Assembly: GCA_016801845.1 (NCBI GenBank)
Contig: CM028906.1
Location: forward strand, 4,636,501-4,700,500
Length of the DNA stretch: 64,000 nt
Direction: 5' to 3'
From: Polydactylus sextarius
Lineage: Eukaryota; Chordata; Actinopteri; Polynemidae
The notes below the pieces were generated by a model. The model did no database searches, was not told the DNA's origin, and was given only the letters and a program-made list of their open reading frames with translations. A program made the translations under genes and the position numbers. Of this stretch, positions 49,369-61,064 are shown piece by piece; position 1 is the first letter of the stretch; the number at the start of each line of letters is the position of its first letter.

Positions 49369-51738
49369 GTCCTCACTGATACCTAGCAAGTTTGTGTATA
49401 ATGGGGGACTGTATGTAACACAGTTTAGGTCCTCGGGTTTGTTGTGCACAATAAACTGTGCTGTGTTTGACTCCTGACCACTCCAATTTTTTTTTTTTTT
49501 TTTTTTTTAAATATCTTTAAAGTAATTTTGACACATTGCCACAAGCAACTGTTGACAAACCTGTTGTCAGTTTTATAATATTTGAATCTATTTAACAGAA
49601 TAGGTTCTTTGTATTTGTTTTGAGCACAATTTATCCATATAATTGTTCAAAGAAAAGTGCTGTGTTTTAACCACAGACAGGTGGAATTATCAGAATAAAT
49701 GTAATGCTCTGCTGGCAAACTTTATTGTTATCAGGTAATTGTTTTTTTTTTTTTGTAATTGACAGTGTTTGAGACATACCCAGACAATAGCTGTTGGTGT
49801 CACACAGTGGTTTTTTCGTGCACACAACAATGATTCCTGGTTTAAAGAACTGTTATAATCAATGGATTCATTTAATGTGAACCTATGTTTGAATGAACAT
49901 GCTGCTGACATGAGAAAAAATTCTCTTGTGGTATCAGATTAATGCAAAGACTCACAGACTCAGGGGGAAACTGGTGCAGGAATAGGTCCTCATTAGCCGG
50001 CTTCACACTGTCAGCAGGTAGAGGCTCTGAAGATGGCGGTACAGAAATGTATTTACGATTTTAGCTGCTATTGAGAATGATGGAGTGACAGTTCTGGTTT
50101 TATGATAATGTTCATGCTTTGCTCTCAGAGTGAGAAATGAGGAGGTCATGAAACACATCACGACATCTTTCGAAGGTAAACATCCAAAGAGCTGCCCTCC
50201 AAGTCCAAGAAAAACTTAAGAAACTGCAGGCGCAGTATAAGCTATGCTAGCGGCAGTTAGCAAGCTAACTTCTTACAGCAAAACCATGTAGATCTGCTAC
50301 AACTAGAATTAAAAACAGCGACAGAATTGATTATTTACTTGCCGCTTGTCATTTGTTTTGCATGCTTGAACTTCCCATCCAGTTTGAAAATGGGCAGTGT
50401 TGGTGACGCTTTCACAAGTGGGGGCTGGCCGATGGGTAATCTGGAGCGGCTAGTGGCACCTAGATAGCCCCCAAATGGCTCTGACCTGGGCTGGCCTGAC
50501 AGTGTGAAGCTGGCTAATCTGCAGGAACGAGTTCAGCAGCTTTCCATTCAGCAGCAAAATAAATAATAAAGTTTCAAAAGTACAGCCAAATAAAAGGCAA
50601 AACATCCAGTCCAAACATATCTTTAAGCAACAGTTATTCCCTTGGGGGATACTGGACAAAAGACTGTCACGAATGAGTTGATAAGCACATTTTGATAATT
50701 GAGCGTACCTGCTGCGTGAAGTGCTGTTACACCTGCAATTAATCCATGTCAGCTTCATCATTGCTGTGAGAAGGAACAAGCTGTTTCCAGTTAGTCCAGA
50801 TTCTTAGTGCTATTAGATATTAGTACATAGAACATTTCACCAAAGAGGCAGCTCAAGACCAAGACATGAGGAAAAAGCAGTTCAGAAATATTGAAATAGG
50901 AAATAAAGATACAATTACAAAAATATGCAAGAGTAGGAGATACAGAATCAGAATCAGAATCAGCTTTGTTCGCCAAGTATGTGACACATACAAGGAATTG
51001 TCTGTGGTTCTTATTCTCCATGTAATTTAAGCATACAACTATAAAAAATAGTAATAAACATCTTATTTGCAGAATATAAACAATATATAAACATTGTGTG
51101 TACTGAGCTTGAGGACTGCAATGGAATAAATATGAGCGAATGTTAAAAGTGAATAGTTTTATGTATATGTGTATATAAATATTAAATATTATCTACAGTG
51201 TTTTTTAATAGTGCTGTTTAATAAAAAGCGGCACTGAATAAAAAAGGTTGCCATGGCAGACCTGCTGCTCTGTGTGTACTAAAACTAAAACAGTGTACTA
51301 AAACCGTACACTGTCTTTTTACATATTGTTCTTACTCAGGTGACAATACAGGTGGAAAACAAAACACACCCATTTCATTAACCTGCAGAGCTCAGTTTGT
51401 AGTTTGTTACAAACATCTACATACGTTGTTCGCCGAACTTCATTTCTTTTGCAAAACCTGTTTTCGAAAACCTATAGAGAAGAGGTAGGAGGGGCAAACA
51501 TAAATGTGGTTTCTCCTGCTTGCTCAGTTGCACTGACATGATGATCTGGTGAGTGAAGCCTGGAGCCACACACCACAGTGGACTAAGGTAGAGTAACAGG
51601 ATCTGGGAGTGACTTTCAGGGTGAAAATGTTCTAATGTTCCGTGCTGCTTTTTGACATCACTACGCCTGTAACTGAGTCCTGTCAGTAAATACTCAGTGC
51701 AGGAAACGGACACTCGCTTTCTTTTGATAAAAACTCAC
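49369..51738. other. Intergenic spacer upstream of the galactosyltransferase gene
   Basis: It contains a poly-T tract (49483-49508). At 50940-51010 'cagaatcagaatcagctttg' plus 'caagtatgtgacacatacaa' resembles the 3' tail of a widespread teleost retroposon. No gene recognised. Confidence 0.5.
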
Positions 51739-53266
51739 ATGTATGAAAAAGGGATTATCAACATGTTGGACAGCAGCCCTGTGAGGTATGTGTATGTTTT
51801 TTTTTTCTGTACTTAAAAATAAAAAAAAAAATCTGTATTTTCTGTATTTGAAAATAAAGACTTACATGTTAATATATATATTTGAAATACAGAAAATACA
51901 TATTTCCTTTTCAGTTTAGAAGCAAAACCACTGATCACAGATCTCTTTCCTCTTCTCCACCTGTCTACCGCCTCTCCTTCCCCTCAGCTCAGCCGTGGTG
52001 GTAGATGCTGAGAAACCGTCAGACATCAGGAGAACCTGTAGCTTGCTGAGGCCCCGCTGTTTTCTTTTCCTTCTGGTTTTGGCCACCATTTCTTTCTTTG
52101 TTTATTACATAAACGTCATGGATATGACACCTGACTCTCCCAAATGGTGGATGCAGTACAATGGAACAAAATGGTTGCTTGCATTACAAAGTGACAGACA
52201 ACATGATCTTAATGTAACCAATTCTGGTGCTGGCGTTCCTGGATTTACATCCCAAGTGACCACCACTGCCAGATTCATAAATATTAGCACTTATAATGTC
52301 CTTTCAAAAAATGTGACTACAACACACCTACATGTGGGGACTCCACCAACAGCTCAACATGTGGTTGTGGTGCAAAACAAAACAAAAAACTCTGATCAAC
52401 CGCCTCCAACACAGGTTCCTTACGTGTCTCCGGGGCCGTACTTAGTAGAATACCCCTATGAGTACCACTTTGTTATAAATGAGCCTCAGAAGTGTGAGCG
52501 AGAGAAGCCTTTCCTGGTCCTGATTGTCCCTGTGGCACCTCACAACAGGGTGCATCGCGACGTCATCCGGAAAACATGGGGGGGTGAGAGTCCAGTGCAG
52601 GGCAAAGTGTTGTCGGTGTTGTTTCTGCTGGGGCTGAGCACCGGAGATGGAGCGGAGAAGCTCAAAGAGCAACTGCTGCAGGAGAGCAAAGAGCATCAAG
52701 ACCTGATCCAGAGTGACTTCCTGGACTGCTACAAGAACCTGACCATCAAGACCATGGTGATGCTGGAGTGGCTGAACTCCTTCTGCTCCAATGCCTCTTA
52801 CGCCATGAAGATTGATTCAGACATGTTTCTAAATGTGCCCAACCTCATGAATATGTTGTTAAATGCTCCAAAGAAAAACTATATGACTGGACTAGTGGCA
52901 CAAAGAGGTTTAGTTCTGAGAGATCAAAACTCTAAATGGTATCTACCAAAGGAACTTTATGCCAACATGTTCTACCCTCCCTACGCTTTGGGTCTGGGTT
53001 ATGTTATGTCTTTAGACCTTCCTAAAAAGCTTGTGGAAGCATCCAAACACGTTAAAGCTGTTTACATTGAAGATGTTTATTTGGGGCTGTGCATGCAGCA
53101 CCTGGGAATTACCCCAACCAACCCTCCAAACTGGGGTTATTTCCAAGTCGTTCCTGTCCAGTACAGTCGCTGTGCGTTCTCCAAACTTATCGCCACCACA
53201 ACTCATGAAAACTTTGATCGAATGTGGGCATGGACAGACTTTAAAAAACCAGGCCCTTACTGCTGA
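51739..53266 (+). CDS. Beta-1,3-galactosyltransferase-like type II Golgi enzyme (GT31)
   Basis: Two exons: 51739-51785 (ATG, MYEKGIINMLDSSPV) and 51988-53266, joined through a split serine codon (AG|C) with gtatgt donor and ctcag acceptor. The product has 441 residues. A short basic cytoplasmic tail is followed by a signal anchor (CFLFLLVLATISFFVYYINV) and an Asn/Thr-rich stem with several N-glycosylation sequons. Then comes the GT31 catalytic domain: RDVIRKTWGGE, DFLDCYKNLTIKTMVMLEWL, the metal-binding DSD (KIDSDMFLN) and EDVYLGLCMQHL. These match the B3GALT family that adds galactose in beta-1,3 linkage, but acceptor specificity cannot be read from sequence. Fish carry many lineage-specific B3GALT2-like copies, so I give no gene symbol. 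The exon-1 start is inferred. Confidence 0.88.
51834..51900. repeat. Small inverted repeat in galactosyltransferase intron 1
   Basis: 51834-51853 ('tgtattttctgtatttgaaa') pairs with 51881-51900 with one mismatch and a 27-nt AT-rich loop. The intron is only 202 bp, so the hairpin fills a third of it. Confidence 0.85.
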
Positions 53267-53345
53267 ACTGTAATTAATTAAAACACATCTGTGTTGTAAT
53301 TAAAACAACACACAACACATACATCTGAAGGTGAGTTGTGTAACC

Positions 53346-53351
53346 AATAAA
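53346..53351 (+). terminator. Polyadenylation signal AATAAA for the galactosyltransferase-like gene
   Basis: 80 nt past the stop codon, in an AT-rich context. Confidence 0.55.
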
Positions 53352-54608
53352 TTTATTAAATTTAATAAATTTGATCAATTTTCTCAGTGTACTACAATAC
53401 TACAATAAGCTAATACATTCTAGCATACCGCTTAACACATTTTAACACATAATTTAATACCGGTTTTGCTAAAAAAAAAAAAAAAAATGTTGATTGTTTT
53501 AAAAATAGAAATCACCTCCTTGTTGAATGTAATCATTTTAAACAGATCAGAACTTGAGTCTAAACTAACAATGTCTAGTGTTTTTTTTTTTTTTATATAT
53601 AATGAGTAAAATATTTGCTTTTTTTTCTGTCATGGTGAATGAACAAATGGAAAGGAATGGAGAAGTGTTGAAATTGTAATGTTGTGTGTGATTAGAAGCT
53701 AAGAAGCTGATGAACTAGTTCAGCCAGCTCAGTTATCTACCTGACAAGTGTAGCAAAGGGCAATGATATTTGAAGGCTGTTGTGCACTTTATTAATTAAT
53801 ATCATTACATGTATTTACATTTATGGCTCTTTTAATTATTTATCTATTTTTTATTTTTTTAGTTAGTTAAGGGAAGATACACATATGACAGGCAGGAAGA
53901 AAATAGTTAAAGATGTGTCTCCAGACCAGTTTCAGTTTTCTGTAGACATGAGACACGTCTCCGTTGTCTGAACATTTCTTCATTGTCATCAGCACAACGC
54001 ACCACAGGCTTATTTTGAAATCTGACACACATTTAGGTCACATAGGTCTCAACCTAAACTGGAGGGGAACAAAGAGGGAATTTTACATTAAAAAACACTG
54101 AAACTTTCCACTTTTAACATTAAAACCCCCTCTCTTACAGTTGTTAACAATGTCCACTAATAAATAATAATTGTCGCGACAGGTAAAAGTTTGCAACAGT
54201 GAGGCTTCATCTTTTTTTAAACTCATGTATTACGATTTAAGGCTCAAATTACTTGGTTTCCTGACACAATGATTAATTTATGTGGAACCAAAAGAGCAGG
54301 AATCCAGTTACGAATTAAAGTTGTATTCATTCGGCACAAAAAAAAAAGACATGATCTGAATTTGAATCAAAGCTTGAAGGTTGTCAAGCATATTTTAGAC
54401 CTTGTGAACATCATATTTCAGCAAGATCTCAAAGGAATTTTTTCATATTTGGCACAAATGTTCACTTAGACTCATGGATGAATTCATCAATAGAAGTTAT
54501 CTACAAATTAACTGCAACTACTGGTTGGTAAGTGTATTTTAAATAAAGGCACTTAAGTGTGAGGATTTTGGATGTCACGTTATATTCGCCTGGTCACTTG
54601 TCATGTAA
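53352..54608. other. AT-rich intergenic spacer
   Basis: Contains A- and T-runs (53471-53487, 53580-53594). No gene or element recognised. Confidence 0.6.
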
Positions 54609-55065
54609 TTAGCAGTGTTGGGCGTAACACGTTACAAAAGTAATATCATTACAGTGATGTATTACATTTTGCTGTAATGCAGTAATGTAAGGCATTAACA
54701 ATACATCTTCAGTAATATTATACTCGCTACGTTTCTCAGTAACGTGCGTTACAAGATACTTTAAACCTGAAAATTTTCTGCGAGTAAAACAAATACTTCC
54801 ACCATCAGTTGTATTGGAAAATGGTCTGAACAATGTTTGCATATGTCGATAAGGATGTGGAGCTCTAGAGGAGGATAATTTCCATGTGTCACATCTGCTC
54901 ACCTGAGGCCTCCACTTGTTTAAGAAACCAGTAGGACAGTTACTCACTGTGTCCTGGACTGACAGTGCATCATTTTCAGCGATCGTTTGTGTTTTACATA
55001 TTGTGACACCCATAGCCACTGGCAACTGAACTCCCCACTGTGTATTCTTTAGTTTCGTCATCTTA
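54609..55065 (-). mobile_element. hAT-like DNA transposon fragment (inferred)
   Basis: The left edge, 'gtgttgggcgtaacacgtta' followed by 'ttacagtgatgtattac'-like phrases, resembles the gTTGGGcgtaacgcgttac ends of fish hAT non-autonomous elements. The minus strand stays open for 150 codons from 55061, but I cannot match it to a protein with confidence. The right terminus was not found. Confidence 0.4.
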
Positions 55066-55640
55066 TGTGATTAAATTTAGCACATAGCAACTCGATTAGA
55101 GCCCTCCTTCCTTTTGTTACATTTGTTTTAATTTCTGTTGATTAGCATCATGACTCTTTCTGTTCTCTATTGTTTGTTAGTTACTTGATATTTGGGTTAT
55201 GTTGGTTATATTCAGCTGAGTCTTGTTTACTTTCCTGTGTAATCCTCTTGATGTCATGTGTTCTTACTCAGTCTTGATTTGAGCCACTGTTGTGATTTGT
55301 GTTTTTTTTTTTTTTTCATGTTGCTCGCTACGATGAGTGTTTGACTACATTTCTGTTCTCCTTTGTTGGACCTGTTGGACGTTCTGGATTTTGACCCTTG
55401 TATTGATTGACTTGGATTTTGCTTTACTGTTTTGGGAACTTTCTGCCTGTCTCACAAGTAAAGAAATTATTGAACTGATCTGCTCCCCTAAGTCTGTGCT
55501 TGTCTCTGCATTTAGGTCTCATCTCTGCTCTTTGTGGTCTAGTTGTTACACTTCCTGCTCTGACACATTACAGACCAAATTTCCTGATTTCTTGTTCTTT
55601 GAATTTAGCTAGTAGCACACCTACTGTAGTGAAACTGCTT
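55066..55640. other. Probable retroelement tail or diverged repeat
   Basis: T-rich sequence with 'gttggacctgttggac', 'gtaaagaaattattgaactg' and 'ctctgcatttaggtctcat', phrases resembling 3' regions of abundant teleost retroelements. A family cannot be assigned. Confidence 0.35.
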
Positions 55641-55649
55641 CTTAGAAGT

Positions 55650-56560
55650 TGTGTAATCTAACACTGTGAACTCAAAACTTATTAAGAAATGGTCAGAGAG
55701 AAGAGGATTATGAGGAAATATTATTAAATTGTTAACATAAACACCATAGGTGAGAACAAGGTCAAGGGTGTGGTTGAAACAGTGAGTAGGTTTGTTTATG
55801 TGCTGAGAAAAGCCAATTGAATCTAACAGTATTTTAACATTAAATTAAACATAACTGAGGCTGTCGTTATCAACATCTACATGAATGTTAAAATCACCCA
55901 CTATAATAACTTTATCTGTACTGAGAACTATCTCAGATAAAAACTGTGAAAATTCAGCTATAAATTCAGAATAAGGACCAGGTGGACGATACACAGTAAC
56001 TACCAGAACTGGGTTTTGCATTTTCCAGTTTGGGTGTGAGAGACTAAGAGTAAGACTTTAAAAAGAGTTATATCTAGTCTTAGGTTTAGGATTAATCATT
56101 AGATTAGAGTTAAAAATGGCTGCAACTCCTCCTCCTTGGCCTGTGCCTCGAGGAATGTGAGCATTAACATGAGTTGGAGGAGTTGATTCATTCAGACTAA
56201 CAAAATCCTCCTGTTTTAGCCAAGTTTCAGTGACACAGAATAGGTCAATGTTATAATCAATTATCAAATCATTCACTAATAAAGATTTGGATGGAAGTGA
56301 TCTTATGTTTAATAATCCACATTTAATAACCTTATGATTTGATTCTACTGTAGTAGTTGTGCTAATCTTAATTAGGTTGCTACGAGTAGCTCCTTTTTTT
56401 GGTTTAATAAACTTGGGTGGTCGGAGAGCAGACACAGTTTCTATACCTCTATAAATGGGTGACCAGTCTAACTGAAGCACAGAGAAGCGTGTATGACAAG
56501 AGTGATGCACTGTCATTCTTAAGGACCGGTTACTCAGCTTTTGCATACAAACCGGTTGGC
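55650..56560 (-). mobile_element. LINE fragment (CR1/L2-type), apurinic endonuclease domain only
   Basis: Minus-strand translation gives the N-terminal endonuclease of a non-LTR retrotransposon: NIRSLPSKSLLVNDLI, FCVTETWL, GQGGGVAAIF, GDFNIHVD (metal/active-site motif, near 55897-55874) and the closing LLSDHFLISFE with its catalytic Asp-His, ending near 55655. The first part (56546-56058) is open; the second is in another frame, so it is decayed. The reverse transcriptase that should follow is missing. Its upstream end abuts the provirus. Confidence 0.85.
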
Positions 56561-56576
56561 TGCCTCTTAAGGGAAA

Positions 56577-58061
56577 ATGGGGAATTGCTGGAGCACAAAA
56601 GAATTACAAGGTGATGTAAAATTTATGCATCAGAGATACCCAAAATCAGTGAAGAAAATTAAAATATGGGAGAAAAAATTTGACTTTACAGGAAAACTAA
56701 ATGTAAAAGACTGCCAAACCTTAGTGTCAAAAATAAAAGAAAAAGGCAAAAAGGACCCTTAAAAAAATTAGGCCTTGAAGAAGCAAAACATTGGTTAATT
56801 GAGGCCCATCGGAGGAGACAAGGAGAGGATCAAATAAGCAGCAAATAAGACAAAAATAGCCATTGAAAAAATAGGCCTAGCTGATAAAGAGGAAGATAAT
56901 ACAGTCTCTGTAGCTGCAACCGCTTCTCCTCCCCCATCTCCACCAGGGCCAATGCCAAACCCACCCATACCAGTTCCACCTGAAGTTCCCCTCCCTATGG
57001 GGGTTGGGTGGATTGGCTGAGAACCTTCTCTCCGTTTAGATTGTCAGAGCCCCCACGTGCCGCTGATAGAGAGCAGAGAGGAATAGAGTTACGATCAGGG
57101 AAAGTTTTAGGACAGCCAAATTTTGACGGAGCCAAAGGAACTTATCATTTAATTGAGCTCCCAAACCCTAGGGCAGGGCAAGAAGACCAAGAACCCTCCG
57201 TATATGTCTATAGACCATGGACAGCAAATGATGTGAAAGAAGCAACAGCTGGCATCCCACATCCTAAAGAAAATGTGGCAGAGTTTACTCAGCAGGTAAA
57301 TGGACTCTGTAGTATTTACAGACTTAACGCCTTTGAAGTAGAGCGTGCAGTGAGACAGATATTGTGTTATATTGTATTGAGTGTTTAGTGAAAGGTGATT
57401 GGAATCCATTTGATGAACAAAATTGGGCTTTAGGCCATGACACTGCTGATGAACGGCAGAGACTCAGAGACTTACTGGAGAGAGTAGAGACAAAATATAG
57501 AAAGACAGCTGACTGGACTCAAATAAATTGCACCAAACAAAAGGATGACGAAGACTTTGGCCGTTATGTAGCACGCATGACTACAGAATTTGACAATAAT
57601 AGTGGAATGACACGACCAGGAGGTGATGGTGACTCCCCCTATGAACAACAATTAAAGAGCGCCATACATAGGGGTACGTTGTCACAAATCCACTCCTTTG
57701 TGGAAAAGCACATGATGAATTATAATTCATCCAGACTCAGTGACTACACTGACTATGCTAGGCATGCAGAGAACCATTTTAAGCGTAAGAAAGAAGAAAA
57801 GAAAAAGGGACAGGTGTTTGTGGTACAGGAAGGTTGTGAAGACTTGTACCTGCTGCAAACGGCAGGGGTAGAGGAGTATCTAGAGGACGTGGTAGAGGAG
57901 GTTTTAGAGGAGGATTTAGAGGTAGAGGAGGACATAGGGGAAGAGGTAGAAGTAGAGATGAAAATGATCAGTGTTATGTGTGTGGAAAGCACGGCCATTG
58001 GGCAAATGAGTGTCCTTATAGGAAAAGAGGACCATATGACTTAGAAAGAAACCAAGCATGA
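56577..58061 (+). pseudogene. gag: Proviral gag remnant
   Basis: Starts at ATG 56577 with MGNCWSTKELQ, fitting an N-myristoylated matrix protein. It is interrupted after 61 codons. The proline-rich stretch near 56930-57000 fits the matrix/p12 linker. Capsid sequence resumes at about 57080 (NFDGAKGTYHL) and continues, after a frame change near 57370, to about 57780. An Arg-Gly-rich nucleocapsid (57861-57960) in a third frame leads into a CCHC knuckle (C-x2-C-x4-H-x4-C) at 57972-58013 and ends at a TGA at 58059-58061. At least three frame breaks are visible. Confidence 0.87.
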
Positions 58062-58626
58062 CTAGGCCATGGAAGAGAGGGAGAGAATAGTGAAGGCGAT
58101 GGAAATGAGCATAGGATAAAGATAAAGTTTAAGGTCCATGTAGAGGGAGATGATGAAGGTGACAAGACAGTGGATGAGGAGGAGATTGAGCAGGACAGTA
58201 AAAGGGAAGAAAAAGGTGAAACAGAAGTTTTAGTGTTGAATATAGAATCTATGTTGATGGCAGATCAGAAACCAGAGGTGACTCTTGTAGTTAAAGGTGA
58301 AGAAATTCAGTTTTTGTGTGACACAGGTGCAACCAGAACTATCATAATAAGATGATGCAAGACATCTAAAAAGATCAAAGAGCAAAGTGCTCATAAAATC
58401 AGCAAATGGGAAAATACACAGCGAAGAACTGTCAATACCCACATTGCTGACTGATCCAGTGACTGGAAAAAGTTCCAGACTGATGGTTTGCATCTCTGAC
58501 ATATGCCCTGTAAATTTGTTGGGCCGAGATGGACTCACTACCCTAAACATAGGAACCATACCATGTTCAAATGGAATAAAAGCAGTGAGACAGCAAACAG
58601 ATGATGCTATGGTCATACAAGGCTAA
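58062..58626 (+). pseudogene. pro: Proviral protease remnant
   Basis: It continues in the same frame after the gag TGA with an acidic spacer, then the aspartic protease core FLCDTGATRTII (DTG at 58320-58328). A stop and frame change follow at about 58355. The flap/C-terminal motif NLLGRDGL appears in another frame near 58515-58540. Gamma-type placement, in frame with the nucleocapsid across a readthrough stop, is visible directly. Confidence 0.85.
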
Positions 58627-60170
58627 GGACAGCCAAACTATTACTATAGTTTGGATTTGATTTCACAAGGCCCAAGCTCAGTTACAAAAGAACTGATGAA
58701 ACAGTGTAAAAGGGTGGTGTCACCCTGCAGCATATTCATGCAGCCACAAGATTTACACTGCACAATGTACTATAAACATACAAAAGGGCCAGATAAATAC
58801 TATGAGGGAAAGTTTTTCAGAGAACCATGTACAAATTTAATGGTGGAAACTCTTTACTGGAACACATAAGGTATGTCAGAGGTGACTTGCAAGTTACCAA
58901 AGGACTGGGAAGGGCTACATCGTAGCTACATGTCTCTTTGTCTAAACCAAAAGAAGCTCAGTGGGTAGATGTGGGAGATTTTGTGACAAAATGTGAAGAG
59001 GCAAGTGATTGGGAACACAAAGACAAATTAATGTACAGCAAAACAGTAGCTGCCTACTCCATGACCCTAAATTGGGTCACTAAGGCAGAACCACGTGTGC
59101 ATCTACAAGGTACCACTAAAAAATTTATCTGATTCTCAGTCTTTCTCTCTGAGGAAGAAGAAATTGCTTTAACAAACATACCAAAATCATTATGGTCAAC
59201 AGGACCAGCAGATGTGGGACTCATAAAAGGAGTTCTCCCAGTTTCTATTACACCTAAATCTTCCTAGCGCCCACATCAAAGACAATACCCACTGAACCCA
59301 GAGGCAGAGGAAGGTATTAAGCCAATAATTGAATCTCTGCTGAAGGCAGGAGTGATCAGGCCATGCCCAGATTCACCCTGTAATACATCATTGTTTCCAG
59401 TAAAGAAAACACCACCCTCAAAAGGTTGGCGACTGGTACAAGATTTGCATGCAGTAAATGCTGCAGTTAGCCCTAGAGCTCCAAACGTTCCTGAACCAAA
59501 CATTCTGATAAATGATTTAAGACCAGAAAGTAAATATTTTTCAGTAATAGATGTCAGTAATGCAGTAATGTAGTCAGTAATACCTTTACTCGCTTAGCCC
59601 AGCGATATCATGAAAGCCCAACTATATTCTCTGAGGCGATGTCTGGTAATCTTGCGAAATTTGAACTGCTGAAAGGAGGTCAGTTGTTGTTGCATGTTGA
59701 CAATATATTGGTTGCCTCCCCCTCGAAAGAAGACTGCAAAATAGACACACTAGCATTGTTGTATTTTTTGGCAGAACAAGGTCACAAAGTCAGTAAAGAC
59801 AAATTGCAGTTGTGGAAAACATCAGTTAAATACCTAGGTCACACTCTATCACATGAAGGAAGACATATTGATGAAAACAGAAAAACAACTATCCTACAGG
59901 ACCGAAACCTGTTACTCAAAGACAGATGATGTCATTTTTAGGCATGGTAAATTATTGTAGGAACTGGATCCCAAACTTTGCAGAGGAAACTTCACCACTG
60001 TCATCTTTGATCTATGATACTCCCATGGCTCCAACAGATAAAATAAAATGGACACCAGATGCTACTCTAAACTACTCTAAGCCATTTGTACAAACTGTAG
60101 ATTGGAGGGTCTGTTTCTCACCATGTTTTACTCCAAAAACATGGTGATAAACTCAGGCCAATAGCATATT
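58627..60170 (+). pseudogene. pol: Proviral reverse transcriptase remnant
   Basis: The region before the fingers (LWSTGPADVGLIKG) is followed by PLNPEAEEGI, GVIRPCPDSPCNTSLFPVKK, RLVQDLHAVN and FSVIDVSNAV, the early RT motifs. Around 59570-59640 part of the palm is deleted. The active-site box reads HVDN where family members have Tyr-x-Asp-Asp, so two key residues are changed. Connection-like sequence follows (KYLGHTLSHEG, FLGMVNYCRNWIPNFAE). Several stops and frameshifts. Confidence 0.87.
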
Positions 60171-61064
60171 ATTCTTTACGCTTAGATGCTGTTGCCAGAG
60201 CCCTCCCGCCATGTGTGCAGGCTGTAATTGCGGCCTCTCTAGCTGTTCAAGCATCAGCTACAGTGATTCTGTTTCATGAAACCAAACGTTTAGTGCCACA
60301 TGCAGTGGCTGTGTTACTTCTGCAAAACAAGATTTCATACCTGTCACCAGCTAGACACCTGTCGTGTATGACCACTTTGTTATCACAACCACACATGACT
60401 ATTGAATGATGCACCACTCTAAACCCAGCTACTCTCCTCCCCACATCAGAGGATGGAGACCCACAGGACTGCTTATCAGAAACCAGACATGACAATTTTC
60501 GTAGATGGTTTAAGTAAAAAGAACCCTGATGGCACGAATGCCACAGGATATGCTGTTGTAACCTTAAATAGAGTTTTAAAATCAGGACCTTTACCATCAC
60601 ATTACTCAGCTTAAGCTGCAGAACTTATAGCTCTTACTTAAGCATGTAAAATAGCAAAAAATAAAACCGCAGTCATATACACTGATAGTCTGTATGCTTT
60701 TTCTATGCTCCATGTGTTTGCACAACAATGGAGAGCTCGTGGTATGATAAGAAGCACAGGAAAGCAAATAAATTACAAAAATCTTATTTTAGACCTTTTA
60801 GATGCGATACAACTTCCAAAAAAAGTAGCAGTATGTAAGTATGCTGCACACACAAAAGGCACAGATGACATTCCAAAAGGAAATCATAAAGCAGATCGGG
60901 AAGCTAAAAAAGCAGCTCACTTCCCCCTACCAACGTTTACTGCTACTATAGACAGTATAGATCAGGAAGTTCTACGAGACATGCAAAAAATAGCTCCAGC
61001 TTCTGAAACAGCAATATGGACAAAACATGGTGCAACCAAAAATAGCGAAGGTTTATTTAAGTGA
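60171..61064 (+). pseudogene. pol: Proviral RNase H remnant
   Basis: Motifs in order: IFVDGLSKKNPDG (first Asp), AAELIALT (Glu), IYTDSLYAF (second Asp) and HTKGTDDIPKGNHKADREAK (His/Asp). Two in-frame TAA codons sit just before and after AAELIALT (60613-60615 and 60640-60642). Otherwise the frame from about 60705 to 61064 is open. Confidence 0.85.

Noticed and set aside
54609..55061. 150-codon minus-strand frame considered as a host gene
   Set aside because: The edge resembles hAT element ends and I see no host domain or splice structure, so it was kept only as a tentative mobile fragment.
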